Source of the DNA: DATIJJ01 sp039936115
GTDB taxonomy: Bacteria > Pseudomonadota > Gammaproteobacteria > DSM-16500
DNA length: 17,149 nt
Assembly (NCBI GenBank): GCA_039936115.1
Contig: JBDTIZ010000276.1
Location: forward strand, 1 to 17,149
Direction: 5' to 3'
Shown here: positions 7,892-15,993 of the stretch, one piece after another
How positions within the stretch are numbered: position 1 is the stretch's first letter
Layout: every line of letters begins with the position of its first letter
Program-made: the position numbers and the translations under genes
The notes under the pieces: generated by a model
Told to the model about the DNA's origin: nothing
Database searches by the model: none
What the model saw: the letters and a program-made list of their open reading frames with translations, nothing else

Positions 7892-8983
7892 ATGAATGAT
7901 AGAAAATCCAAATCCAAAGAAACTGCATTAACTACTACCGCACCAAAAACACCAACGCGTGCGGAAGCCGAATCAGTTGCTCTAAATTCACTGAAACTAG
8001 GTTCTAACCGTTTCTACGAGGATGGAGATAACACAACACGCATTAACCATATGCTAACAACCATCCAGGATTTAGTGGTAAACCCCCCAACTCGTGCTGT
8101 AGTTCCAACGCAAAGAAAAGTTAACTTACTAGACGTACTAAATAAAACCATTGAAAAATATGAAAACACAACAAAAAGATTTCCTGAACTCATTGAAATA
8201 AGAAGTTCATTCCTTACTTGTCTTATGACCTGGTTTATCAATAAACCAGATATCATGGCAGGCCATGGAAAAATTCTTCCCGTTGAGAATTATCTTAAAG
8301 ATTCCTATGAAATGGTCAATGTTTCCATTTTAGCAGTTATGCAATATTTATATTTATACCCATTAGAAAGAACTGAGATCCTGCAATTATTAAAAATAAT
8401 TAAATATTACGTATTGAATGAATATCAAATGATAGAAGAAACGTCGGATTTGAAATTACGCTTTAAAGTTGCACCTACTTGTACTATGTATTTGCAATTC
8501 GCGGAAAAATTATGTAACAAGCTCGATAGAGCTTTGCGCGCTACTGTCAAAAAAGAAGTACGCAAACAACGTTTAGAAATGGAATTTAAAGTCAGTATTG
8601 CTAAAGGAGATTTGAATAGCGCTCAAAATCTGTTGCTCACAGATCCAGATCTTGTGCACATAACAGAAAAAGATAACCACACTATGTTAATGCTCGCCGC
8701 TAACTGCGGGACAATTGAAGTAACCAAATTACTTCTGGAAAATAAAATAGATATTTCTGCACAACGAACAGGCGCTTTTCAAGGTACCCGAGCAATTAGC
8801 TATGCTATTATAAATTGTAGAAGTGATTTTGTTCGCCTATTAACTGAATATAAACCAAGTGTAATCAATGAAACTTGTACAAGGGATTTAATGCCATTAC
8901 AAATGGCTTATTTAAATGCACACAGGTCTCTCCGTACAGAAATTGTGAAAACCATACTTGAGTTAGGAGGAAAAGATTTCTAG
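7892..8983 (+). CDS. N-terminal part of split ankyrin/TPR protein (363 residues)
   Basis: This is the 5' portion of the interrupted gene. Residues 1-30 are a Lys/Thr-rich leader, about 45-225 are helical and match the corresponding region of the upstream paralogue only by pattern, and about 231-361 are ankyrin repeats (NHTMLMLAANCGTIEVTKLLLENKID is the clearest). It ends in ...LELGGKDF at TAG. Initiation is at ATG 7892 behind only a weak GAG (7882-7884), but a good promoter lies about 35 nt upstream of the ATG. If translation stops here, the product is a small soluble ankyrin protein without the TPR-like region or the C-terminal domain. Confidence 0.7.
   Translation: MNDRKSKSKETALTTTAPKTPTRAEAESVALNSLKLGSNRFYEDGDNTTRINHMLTTIQDLVVNPPTRAVVPTQRKVNLLDVLNKTIEKYENTTKRFPELIEIRSSFLTCLMTWFINKPDIMAGHGKILPVENYLKDSYEMVNVSILAVMQYLYLYPLERTEILQLLKIIKYYVLNEYQMIEETSDLKLRFKVAPTCTMYLQFAEKLCNKLDRALRATVKKEVRKQRLEMEFKVSIAKGDLNSAQNLLLTDPDLVHITEKDNHTMLMLAANCGTIEVTKLLLENKIDISAQRTGAFQGTRAISYAIINCRSDFVRLLTEYKPSVINETCTRDLMPLQMAYLNAHRSLRTEIVKTILELGGKDF
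8964..8983 (+). other. In-frame amber codon preceded by a perfect Shine-Dalgarno-like sequence
   Basis: TAGGAGG (8964-8970) precedes TAG (8981-8983) by 10 nt. No ATG, GTG or TTG follows the SD-like sequence at normal spacing in the gene's frame; an out-of-frame ATG at 8998 leads to a stop after five codons. The 59 codons from 8984 to 9160 are open and look like coding sequence. A single base change from CAG, AAG, TGG or similar would explain the TAG. Another gene in the window (15994-16827) also ends in TAG, so genome-wide reassignment of TAG is not indicated. Confidence 0.85.
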
Positions 8984-9160
8984 GGATCGTATACCAAATG
9001 TGCGACAAAGAGTAAGCTATTTAATGATCCGGACAGTGCAGAAATTTGGTCTTTATTACAAGCAAAGGGTAAAGAAAAGAAACCTTTCCTAGGTTCCACA
9101 CCTTTATACAGCCCTTCAGACTTTGCGGAAGAAAAACCTGTAGAACACGCACCTAAAAAA

Positions 9161-12004
9161 ATGCTGCCATGGCAGTCTTGTTATGCTGAAGGGGAGAAGT
9201 GCTATCAAGATCAAGAATATAAATCAGCAGTTACATTATTCGTTAAAGCGGAAAAATTAATTCCGCAAAATACTAAGCTCACAGAGCAATATGCGCTGCA
9301 AAGAATATTAGGTATGGCGCATCAAGCAATGCAAAGCTGGAACGAAGCTAGCGCTTGTTTTCAAGCAGCAACTGCATTACATAATCGCATTAGAGCCCAG
9401 CCTAATCCACCAAGTCTAGCGAGTGTCCCTTCTCCTTTAGAAATGCAATTTTTATCTGCTGCTTTTAATTGTAATCAAGAAGAATCTACGCGCCTATTAG
9501 CAGACCCAGCGTTACGACGTGAGAAATATAAATTACTAAGCGCTCGAGCAGAAGACGATTTGACATTACTTATGAGAACCATAAGGGTTGTTGATAATAA
9601 ACATTTTGATTATGTCAGGTATCTAGTCGAGGAATACGCTATCGATGCTAATGTGGTTGATTCAGAGGGTAAAACCGTATTGCACCATGCCGTTATCTCA
9701 GGCCAGCATCGTCTTGTTGGTTATCTTTGTACACGCTGTGAAGGTCTTAAAGTTAATGCAACAGATTCGCAGGGACAAACGGCTCTGCATAAAGCCGTCA
9801 GCAAAGATTGGATAGATAGCATAGAAATATTATTATCAGTTGAGTCTATTGATATTGATATTCTAAATAAAGATTCAAAAAAAGCAGAGAGCTTAACGAA
9901 AAATCCAGATGTTTTAGCGCTTTTTAAACAATATCGAGATGCTAAAAAACCTGAAGAAAAAAGAGCAGCCGTAAGCAGCGCATCCTCACAAAGCGTTGTT
10001 GTAATGTCTGAAACAGAAAAGGAATTTGTTAAAGCTACTTTTATAAAAATTAAAACTCTTATCCCAGGAACACCCCAATACTTTTTAGAATTACCTAGAA
10101 TCATTAAACTTGAAAAAATTCTATTGGCTAGATTTCGTAATACCCAGACTGATTATGATTTAAAATCATTAGTTAATTTTTATAAATATATCCAACAACA
10201 CGATAAACAAAAGAAATATCTAGATATTGCGATGCGTTTGTTTCCGCATAACACATTTTTTAAAATACGTTTTGCCATGATTGCGCTGCGCGAGAGCCGC
10301 ATGGGCGAGGCGAAAAAACATTTACAAGAAGCTTATGCAAGTTGTCTTCAAAAAGATGATGAGACTAGCAAGCGCGATCTTAGTTATATCTGCAGGCACT
10401 TAAGCAAAATTTATTATAATGAATACGATTATAAATCTGCCGCAGCTTGGTGTGCTAAATATGAGACACATGAGCCAAATTCAAGTGATGCGACCCTACT
10501 CTTAGCCAAAATCGCTTATAATACTGGTAATCAGCAACAGTATAGAAAATTACTGCAAAAATTAATTGCGCAAAATAATGATTATCAGCTCATGGATGTT
10601 TGTTATCATGTGGGAAATTATAAAGCCGCTATTACTCACTGCAATAGCTTGCTCGCATCAGATTTGTCTCGCGATCTGCGTGCAACCGTACTAAAAACTT
10701 TGGCAGCAAGTCAGAGTTTCTCTGGCAATCGAGTAGGCGCACAAAAGCTTTTTAAGACCATTGTTAAAGATTACCCTCATGACTCTTTCATTATGAAAAG
10801 TTATTTAAATTTCATGTGTTACCGGATGAAGGAACCTGACATTAATTCTAACATCAGACTTCATGAGCGTTTTATGGCACAAGAAAAATCACCGCTCAGC
10901 CATCTTGGCTATGCGAGATTCCTTTGGAATAGGGGTCAATTTTTTGAGGCTGTTGAAAAATATGAAGAGATTGCGAGTGCTTTTCCTCAGTCCATTAACG
11001 TTCATTTTGAGTTGATACAAGCTTATAATGAGAGTGGACTCTATGATAAAACAATTGCGCACTGCGAATATTTATTTGGACTTAATAATGCGGTAAATCA
11101 AATTGAAATCTTAAAAGATGGGGTTCATCATAGTAGCGAAGATTTTAAACGCAGTGAATTTTACTATGTTTACATTCATGCTTTATTAGCTTGTACGAAA
11201 CACGATGAAGCGTATGCAGCAACAAATGCTTGCCTAGAACGTCATGTCGCCGACTCGATAGAAGTTGCCGGCAATTTGGCGGATATTTTCTATCAACACG
11301 GACTTAAGCCAGAATTTTATGTGCCAGTCGAATCAGAGGCGACATCGGAAGAAAAAAGAGCGTCAAACTCAGAGCAAGCTGATGTATTTTCGGAAACGCC
11401 AGGACCATTCAATACATTGTCATTAATCGAATTAAATGCATCAATCATTAAATATTTTTTACAAGGCAAAGCAGAAAAATTTTATGCCTTGTTAGAAAGA
11501 TTAAATATAACCAGTCATGTATTTCCACCGGAAACACCATTACCATCAGACTTGTTGGTTAAACGACATGCTTGGATTAAGCAGCAACTTAGTTATATTG
11601 ACAATAGAATCAATGCGGGTCGTGTGGTGAGTCACAATGAGATTTATTATATTTTCATCGCTGCTGAAACATATAATCATGTAGAGAGCAATACGATAAA
11701 CTTTTTCTCCGCGGTGGAGAAAACAGTTAATCAATACAGATTCGATCCGAAGTGCATGGAATTAAATGAGAATGGTATAGGGATGATGCATTATGTCTAT
11801 TCGTGTGAGCGTCATCATAAAGGTTTAGAGCGGGATTTGAAGTTTAAGAATGTATCTAATGCAATAGCTGCGCAAGTAAGTAAAGTAAGTCAAGCATCTA
11901 CTGCGATCTGGTCATCGACAAATACTAGTGTACAAGCAGGATCGAGCACAGACCCTACGAAGGTAGAGGTGAAGGTCGCTAATACAACTAAAAAACGCGG
12001 ATAA
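9161..12004 (+). CDS. C-terminal part of split ankyrin/TPR protein (947 residues)
   Basis: The first ATG after the internal TAG is at 9161. It has no Shine-Dalgarno sequence (ACCTAAAAAA precedes it), and coding-like sequence in the same frame extends upstream to the TAG, so this is probably not a natural start. From 9161: TPR-like pair at about 1-75, ankyrin repeats at about 93-260 (GKTVLHHAVISGQHRLVGYL, GQTALHKAVSKDWIDSIEIL), TPR-like repeats at about 290-720 (FLWNRGQFFEAVEKYEEI), then the domain shared with the upstream paralogue at about 750-895 and a Ser/Thr/Lys tail. Aligned landmarks with the paralogue include KYFLQGKAEKFY/KYFLSGFAFSFY, IYYIFIAAE/VYAIFIAKE and VNQYRFDP/IDQYEPPF. No catalytic motif seen; binding or scaffold role inferred. 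Expression alone is doubtful. Confidence 0.7.
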   Translation: MLPWQSCYAEGEKCYQDQEYKSAVTLFVKAEKLIPQNTKLTEQYALQRILGMAHQAMQSWNEASACFQAATALHNRIRAQPNPPSLASVPSPLEMQFLSAAFNCNQEESTRLLADPALRREKYKLLSARAEDDLTLLMRTIRVVDNKHFDYVRYLVEEYAIDANVVDSEGKTVLHHAVISGQHRLVGYLCTRCEGLKVNATDSQGQTALHKAVSKDWIDSIEILLSVESIDIDILNKDSKKAESLTKNPDVLALFKQYRDAKKPEEKRAAVSSASSQSVVVMSETEKEFVKATFIKIKTLIPGTPQYFLELPRIIKLEKILLARFRNTQTDYDLKSLVNFYKYIQQHDKQKKYLDIAMRLFPHNTFFKIRFAMIALRESRMGEAKKHLQEAYASCLQKDDETSKRDLSYICRHLSKIYYNEYDYKSAAAWCAKYETHEPNSSDATLLLAKIAYNTGNQQQYRKLLQKLIAQNNDYQLMDVCYHVGNYKAAITHCNSLLASDLSRDLRATVLKTLAASQSFSGNRVGAQKLFKTIVKDYPHDSFIMKSYLNFMCYRMKEPDINSNIRLHERFMAQEKSPLSHLGYARFLWNRGQFFEAVEKYEEIASAFPQSINVHFELIQAYNESGLYDKTIAHCEYLFGLNNAVNQIEILKDGVHHSSEDFKRSEFYYVYIHALLACTKHDEAYAATNACLERHVADSIEVAGNLADIFYQHGLKPEFYVPVESEATSEEKRASNSEQADVFSETPGPFNTLSLIELNASIIKYFLQGKAEKFYALLERLNITSHVFPPETPLPSDLLVKRHAWIKQQLSYIDNRINAGRVVSHNEIYYIFIAAETYNHVESNTINFFSAVEKTVNQYRFDPKCMELNENGIGMMHYVYSCERHHKGLERDLKFKNVSNAIAAQVSKVSQASTAIWSSTNTSVQAGSSTDPTKVEVKVANTTKKRG

Positions 12005-12050
12005 TTGAAAATAAAACTCCGCATTGCGCTAGCTTGCTGTGGATAAAACA

Positions 12051-12079
12051 TGGACACTTGATGCGCTTATAGGTACTAT
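12051..12079 (+). promoter_or_regulatory. Candidate promoter of the F-box-like gene
   Basis: TGGACA (12051-12056) and TACTAT (12074-12079) are separated by 17 nt, with expected transcription start about 30 nt before ATG 12115. The -10 hexamer is only a 4/6 match. It is embedded in the inverted repeat at 12061-12087. Confidence 0.4.
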
Positions 12080-12087
12080 AAGCGCAT
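12061..12087. promoter_or_regulatory. Perfect 11-bp inverted repeat overlapping the candidate -10
   Basis: ATGCGCTTATA (12061-12071) pairs exactly with TATAAGCGCAT (12077-12087) around a 5-nt loop GGTAC. It sits 56 nt after the stop of the preceding gene and 27 nt before the next start. Without a following T-run it is a poor intrinsic terminator. Its placement over the predicted -10 would suit a repressor operator. Confidence 0.5.
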
Positions 12088-12114
12088 TATTAAAACACAA
12101 AGTGATAAGAGCGC

Positions 12115-14610
12115 ATGCAAAATAGTAGAGAACATAAAGAAAATATACAAAATTCTTCTGTGATATCAACAGCTTCAAGCTCTAAAACATCTGACAGCAT
12201 GCTGAAAAAAAACCGTCTCACCTCTTTTCGATTACGCGAAAGAGATGCATTTCTATATTTAACAACATTTTTATCCGATAGCGATCTAATTTTGCTCTCA
12301 ACACGCATTAGTAAGAAAATAACCGATGATTTATATGACTTTAATAGTTTATGGCTATCAAGGTTAACCCAGTTCGGTATTCCACAAGAAGTGATACACA
12401 AAATTCCACTGAAACGAGATTTTTATTTTCGTTTAATCGAATTATTTATTTACGATTATAATTTATTTTGTCAATTAAGAGATGACTACCTATCCCGTAA
12501 TCATTATTTTAAATTTATTTATGATGAACAAGTTCCTGAAAATATTACTTCTGCCGACAAATATTGGTTATTACAGAATGCGACTAAATTCAATAATTAT
12601 ACGCTGGTTCAAAACATATTAAGGCAAAATGTAGCAACAGATATGCAAGCCGATGCTTTGTACCAACTATCATTGCATGGCGGGAGAAAAACACGTTCAA
12701 TTTATGCAGATGGGAAACTTAGTGTTATCTTTGAAACTAAGAGGGTATCAAATAATATTTATCATGTGCTTGAGCAAGTTAGATGTCTCATGCTCACTTT
12801 GCCAAATAATATCTCATCTTCAACAATAGAGGATAATGAAAAATCTATCTGGAAAGAAATCGTAAAAAATGTCTCTTCTATTTTGCCGACTGATTGGGGT
12901 TACAAATACGTAGGCGGAGTATCTTACCCAAGTAACGATGAACGTTCGACTATTTTAGAAAGTGTTGAAAATAGAAGTTTCTTGGATAATGATTTTTTTA
13001 TGACTTTTTTAAGGGAAAAAGCAATTGATCATCAACATGTTAAGTTAATTTGGCTTTTGCTAAAATATCTCGTTGCTACGTTATCTTCTGATACATTAGT
13101 CAAGACAATAAAAACACCTCAGTTATACAACATCTTTCAACCTGTGCTCGACGCAACCTTTACTGACAATGAAAAACTTCACCATGCTTTAATGTTAGGA
13201 AATGACGTATTAGCACGCAAAATTACTAAAGAATTTTTGCAAAATTCTGCGAGTGTAATGACATTTGAAACAGTTAAAATGCTGGCGCGTTATTTTCCAT
13301 TAGATTCTCTGCCACAATATATTCATAAAGCGCAAATTAAACAACAAGATCAACTTATTAGTATATTTGCAGAAGCAGCCAAACGTATTCTTATTTATGG
13401 AGATTTTGAAAATTTCCCACAACTCTTAGCAAATATAAACCTATATGCCCAACGTTCTAGCCATTTTATATTTTCTATCTATAATATATTGTTCGCAGAG
13501 TTTGGTTCTATTCATTTGAGACCATTGATTGAATCACCCCTCACTGCTCAGATAAAAAAGAGTCAGATGAAAACCCTTAATATAGATCACCTTTATAGCG
13601 ATCGTGGCACAAGACTATCGATCGGTTGGGAATTCCTAAAACAACTGATACAAAACTTTTTAATCAAATTCCGAAAGAAAAGACCGGCAATAGATTTTGT
13701 AAAAGATATTGCAAATGATTGGGAAGCTGACTTTCTACTCTGGTGTTTGAAAAATGAATTATTAGATGAATTTCAAAGAGAAGTCATCATCGTCAATATA
13801 AATGATTTCAGTAACGAAAATATAATCTCCCTAGTGAATGCTGTTGAAGAACAAAATGTTAAACCCTCTGGAGATTCAAGAGCGAACGCTAAAGAGGCAT
13901 TCCAAGATTTATTGCATAAGAAAAAATTATCAGTAGTTCAACAAATTGCAGCAGAGCATCCAGGTTTTCTTAAAGATAAAGAATTCTTAAAATGGCACTT
14001 TGACTGGGAAATAAAAAGCTTTTGTTATGAGAGTGTTAAGTGGATGATTTTAGGATTAGGAGTAAAACCAGACTCTACTTCCATATATTGGGCATTTGGG
14101 AAGGCTACAGGTCGGGCGGATACCGCAGGCAAAATGATAAGGTTATTAATTCAAAATTATGATTCTGACGGCAGAAAGTTTTCTATTGCAGAATTTAATT
14201 CTATATTAGAGCAACATATGATTCCAACGCCTCGCGGTCGGCATAATCATTTTAAAGCAAAATTAGACAGTCTAATTGCAGAAGGTATTTATCCTAATTT
14301 ACAGACAGCAACTTTAATGAGAACTAGACTAGGTGCATATAGTGATCATCCAGGCTTAAAACTCATAATTGATCAATGGCTAGAAAAATATGTTGCTAAA
14401 GATCCCGCTCATTCGGCGCCTCACGAGCTTCAACAGGAAGCACCGTTAAGTGTTGCACAAAGTTCAAGTGCCTCCTCTTCGCAGGATAATAATAGATATT
14501 TCTTTTTTAATAGTTCAGCTGCTCAACCGAACTCATTGCAATTGAGCGCGTCTTCCTTAGCAGCAGATCTAACCGGTGCGAATGCAGGCATAAGTGGATA
14601 CAAGAATTAA
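12115..14610 (+). CDS. Large protein with F-box-like N-terminus, putative effector
   Basis: An 831-residue protein without signal peptide. After a Ser/Thr-rich leader (1-30), residues about 43-84 fit the F-box pattern: hydrophobic positions in YLTTFLSDSDLILLSTRISK followed by SLWLSRL, comparable to the L..DL..LS.VC+.W......LW consensus. F-boxes bind Skp1 in eukaryotic SCF ubiquitin ligases, and several intracellular bacteria secrete F-box effectors. Residues about 90-760 are helical and may include degenerate ankyrin-like pairs (for example 596-680), but none is near consensus. The C-terminus (about 765-831) is low-complexity Ser/Ala/Gln/Asn. AAGAG lies only 3 nt before the ATG, a poor Shine-Dalgarno; no better start is seen. 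The next gene follows after 75 nt and may be cotranscribed. The F-box call rests on pattern reading and needs profile support. Confidence 0.72.
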   Translation: MQNSREHKENIQNSSVISTASSSKTSDSMLKKNRLTSFRLRERDAFLYLTTFLSDSDLILLSTRISKKITDDLYDFNSLWLSRLTQFGIPQEVIHKIPLKRDFYFRLIELFIYDYNLFCQLRDDYLSRNHYFKFIYDEQVPENITSADKYWLLQNATKFNNYTLVQNILRQNVATDMQADALYQLSLHGGRKTRSIYADGKLSVIFETKRVSNNIYHVLEQVRCLMLTLPNNISSSTIEDNEKSIWKEIVKNVSSILPTDWGYKYVGGVSYPSNDERSTILESVENRSFLDNDFFMTFLREKAIDHQHVKLIWLLLKYLVATLSSDTLVKTIKTPQLYNIFQPVLDATFTDNEKLHHALMLGNDVLARKITKEFLQNSASVMTFETVKMLARYFPLDSLPQYIHKAQIKQQDQLISIFAEAAKRILIYGDFENFPQLLANINLYAQRSSHFIFSIYNILFAEFGSIHLRPLIESPLTAQIKKSQMKTLNIDHLYSDRGTRLSIGWEFLKQLIQNFLIKFRKKRPAIDFVKDIANDWEADFLLWCLKNELLDEFQREVIIVNINDFSNENIISLVNAVEEQNVKPSGDSRANAKEAFQDLLHKKKLSVVQQIAAEHPGFLKDKEFLKWHFDWEIKSFCYESVKWMILGLGVKPDSTSIYWAFGKATGRADTAGKMIRLLIQNYDSDGRKFSIAEFNSILEQHMIPTPRGRHNHFKAKLDSLIAEGIYPNLQTATLMRTRLGAYSDHPGLKLIIDQWLEKYVAKDPAHSAPHELQQEAPLSVAQSSSASSSQDNNRYFFFNSSAAQPNSLQLSASSLAADLTGANAGISGYKN

Positions 14611-14685
14611 TGGCTATTGATTGTCGCTAGTTCTTTAAGTGCTTCAGAAATAAACCATTAATTTCAATCATTTCTTGCTACACGG

Positions 14686-15870
14686 ATGTCCAATTTTCCT
14701 GTTATATATAATTTTAAATCAAAAGAGCTTGTACAGATGCTTCCTCCGGTTAATGTAGTACGTACTGGCGAATATGGCGCACCCATTTATCTAGGGACGT
14801 ACTATGAATGTTCGGGAAGGAGCCAAGACTCTATATTGGCTGTCATGGGCATGGGACCAATGTATACCCATCATCATTTTGAAAATGCCGCATTTTTTGA
14901 CTTAGCAACAGGCGTACTAACTCCACGTATAAATACCCAAACTGAAATTTGTCCTGTGAGATTACTAAATGATCAAGTCGTGCTGGGATTTACAAAACTG
15001 GTGCCCAAAATGGATTTTACAATTAGCACTTTTGGTCAAAATAATGTTTTGCCACAAAATGGCCGAGCACCTTGCGTTTTTAATCAATTAGTAAAGCATT
15101 CAGAGAACACCGCCCTAGCACTGAATCAAAGTGGTGGTATTTTATATAAATTAACTGTTCAGATTTGTAATAATGAGATTAATTTGTCAAACAAAAAGTT
15201 GTCTCTCACTGAAGAAAAAAAAGCAGATGACTACTATACTGGCTTAGCTATATTTGATGATATGAGAGAAGCATCTGAGCCTGCATTGAAAGACGCGATG
15301 CTGTGCAAATTAGATGATCATAAATTAGTTAGTATAAAAAACCATAGCGCGACTCGTCGCTGCACAGTCAAGGTGTGGGCTACTGCGACATTTCAATGTA
15401 TTGACACTATTGAGGTCAACGCGAAACTGGATGAAGTTATACCTTCAGATGATGGACGAACATTAATTGGTGTCACTAAAAATATAAATTATCCTATGGT
15501 GCATTTCATTGACCTCTTAAGTAAACAAACACAAACAGAAGGCTTAGCAGAATCAAAAAACGCTGCGGTTGAAGTGGTTCTGCTGTCAAATAATCACCTT
15601 CTTGTTCTTTCAGATACCAACTTGACAGAGTTTCAATGGGCTAATCAACAGTTGAAAGCAGCTCTGAGCGACTGCATTGTTGCCGCAACTTCTACTGCTA
15701 GAGATTGTGCTAATATAATTTCTGGCTATGTAGGTTCAATTACGACGAATCTCTATTCTTTTTATAATAAAAACGAGGGAGTGCAGCCATATTTCGTAAG
15801 AGCGAACAGAGTTGTTCAGGATCAAGATGTCACTGCTTCAAATGTAAAACTACTTGAGATGACTCGCTAA
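14686..15870 (+). CDS. Probable beta-propeller (WD40-like) protein
   Basis: A 394-residue protein without signal peptide, not recognised as a named family. Several segments read like propeller blades: FENAAFFDLATGVLTP at about 65-80 followed by VRLLNDQVVLGFT; CTVKVWATATFQCIDTIE at about 226-243, which has the VKVW...T..C..T form of a WD40 blade, followed by DDGRTLIGVT; and MVHFIDLLSK at about 271-280 followed by LLSNNHLLVLSD. The C-terminal 70 residues contain a short helical stretch (CANIISGYVGSI). No clear Shine-Dalgarno precedes ATG 14686. It lies 75 nt after the F-box-like gene on the same strand with no evident terminator between, so cotranscription is plausible. In eukaryotes F-box and WD40 modules often share one polypeptide; here they may be on neighbouring genes. 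Function unknown. Confidence 0.68.
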   Translation: MSNFPVIYNFKSKELVQMLPPVNVVRTGEYGAPIYLGTYYECSGRSQDSILAVMGMGPMYTHHHFENAAFFDLATGVLTPRINTQTEICPVRLLNDQVVLGFTKLVPKMDFTISTFGQNNVLPQNGRAPCVFNQLVKHSENTALALNQSGGILYKLTVQICNNEINLSNKKLSLTEEKKADDYYTGLAIFDDMREASEPALKDAMLCKLDDHKLVSIKNHSATRRCTVKVWATATFQCIDTIEVNAKLDEVIPSDDGRTLIGVTKNINYPMVHFIDLLSKQTQTEGLAESKNAAVEVVLLSNNHLLVLSDTNLTEFQWANQQLKAALSDCIVAATSTARDCANIISGYVGSITTNLYSFYNKNEGVQPYFVRANRVVQDQDVTASNVKLLEMTR

Positions 15871-15940
15871 CTCTAGGTTTGTCGCTATTTTTCTGACTAG
15901 CGTTAAAAATTTCAAATGAATCTTCCTGTACAATTCATTA

Positions 15941-15964
15941 GGGGTTCGGTTTTGACCGATCCCC
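15941..15964. terminator. Hairpin between convergent genes, probable bidirectional terminator
   Basis: GGGGTTCGGT (15941-15950) pairs with ACCGATCCCC (15955-15964) with one mismatch and a TTTG loop. It lies about 70 nt after the plus-strand stop at 15870 and 30 nt beyond the minus-strand stop at 15994. T-runs are weak on both sides. A smaller hairpin (CGCTA/TAGCG, 15883-15902) precedes it. Confidence 0.5.
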
Positions 15965-15993
15965 ATTCTTCCGGTGTAATATCTCTTGAATAC

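Larger units (their letters stand above)
7892..12004 (+). pseudogene. Second ankyrin/TPR protein interrupted by one in-frame TAG (full extent)
   Basis: The frame beginning at 7892 stops at TAG 8981-8983. The same frame then stays open without any other stop to TAA 12002-12004, giving 1370 codons plus the final stop. Across its whole length it is colinear with the 1557-residue neighbour: helical N-terminus, ankyrin block, TPR-like pair, second ankyrin block, long TPR-like region and the same C-terminal domain. The join falls between the first ankyrin block and the TPR-like pair, where the paralogue has a continuous linker. So the two reading frames are one ancestral gene. It could be a recent nonsense pseudogene, a gene expressed by amber readthrough, two separately working halves, or a base-call error. 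The absence of any further lesion in 947 codons argues against an old pseudogene. Confidence 0.7.

Noticed and set aside
8964..8983. prfB-like programmed frameshift at the SD-stop site
   Set aside because: The downstream coding frame is the same as the upstream one, so a frameshift would not restore it; only readthrough or initiation would.
14630..15895. TTGTCGCTA occurring shortly after the stops of both the F-box-like and propeller-like genes
   Set aside because: Only 9 nt shared and no common structure; probably chance.
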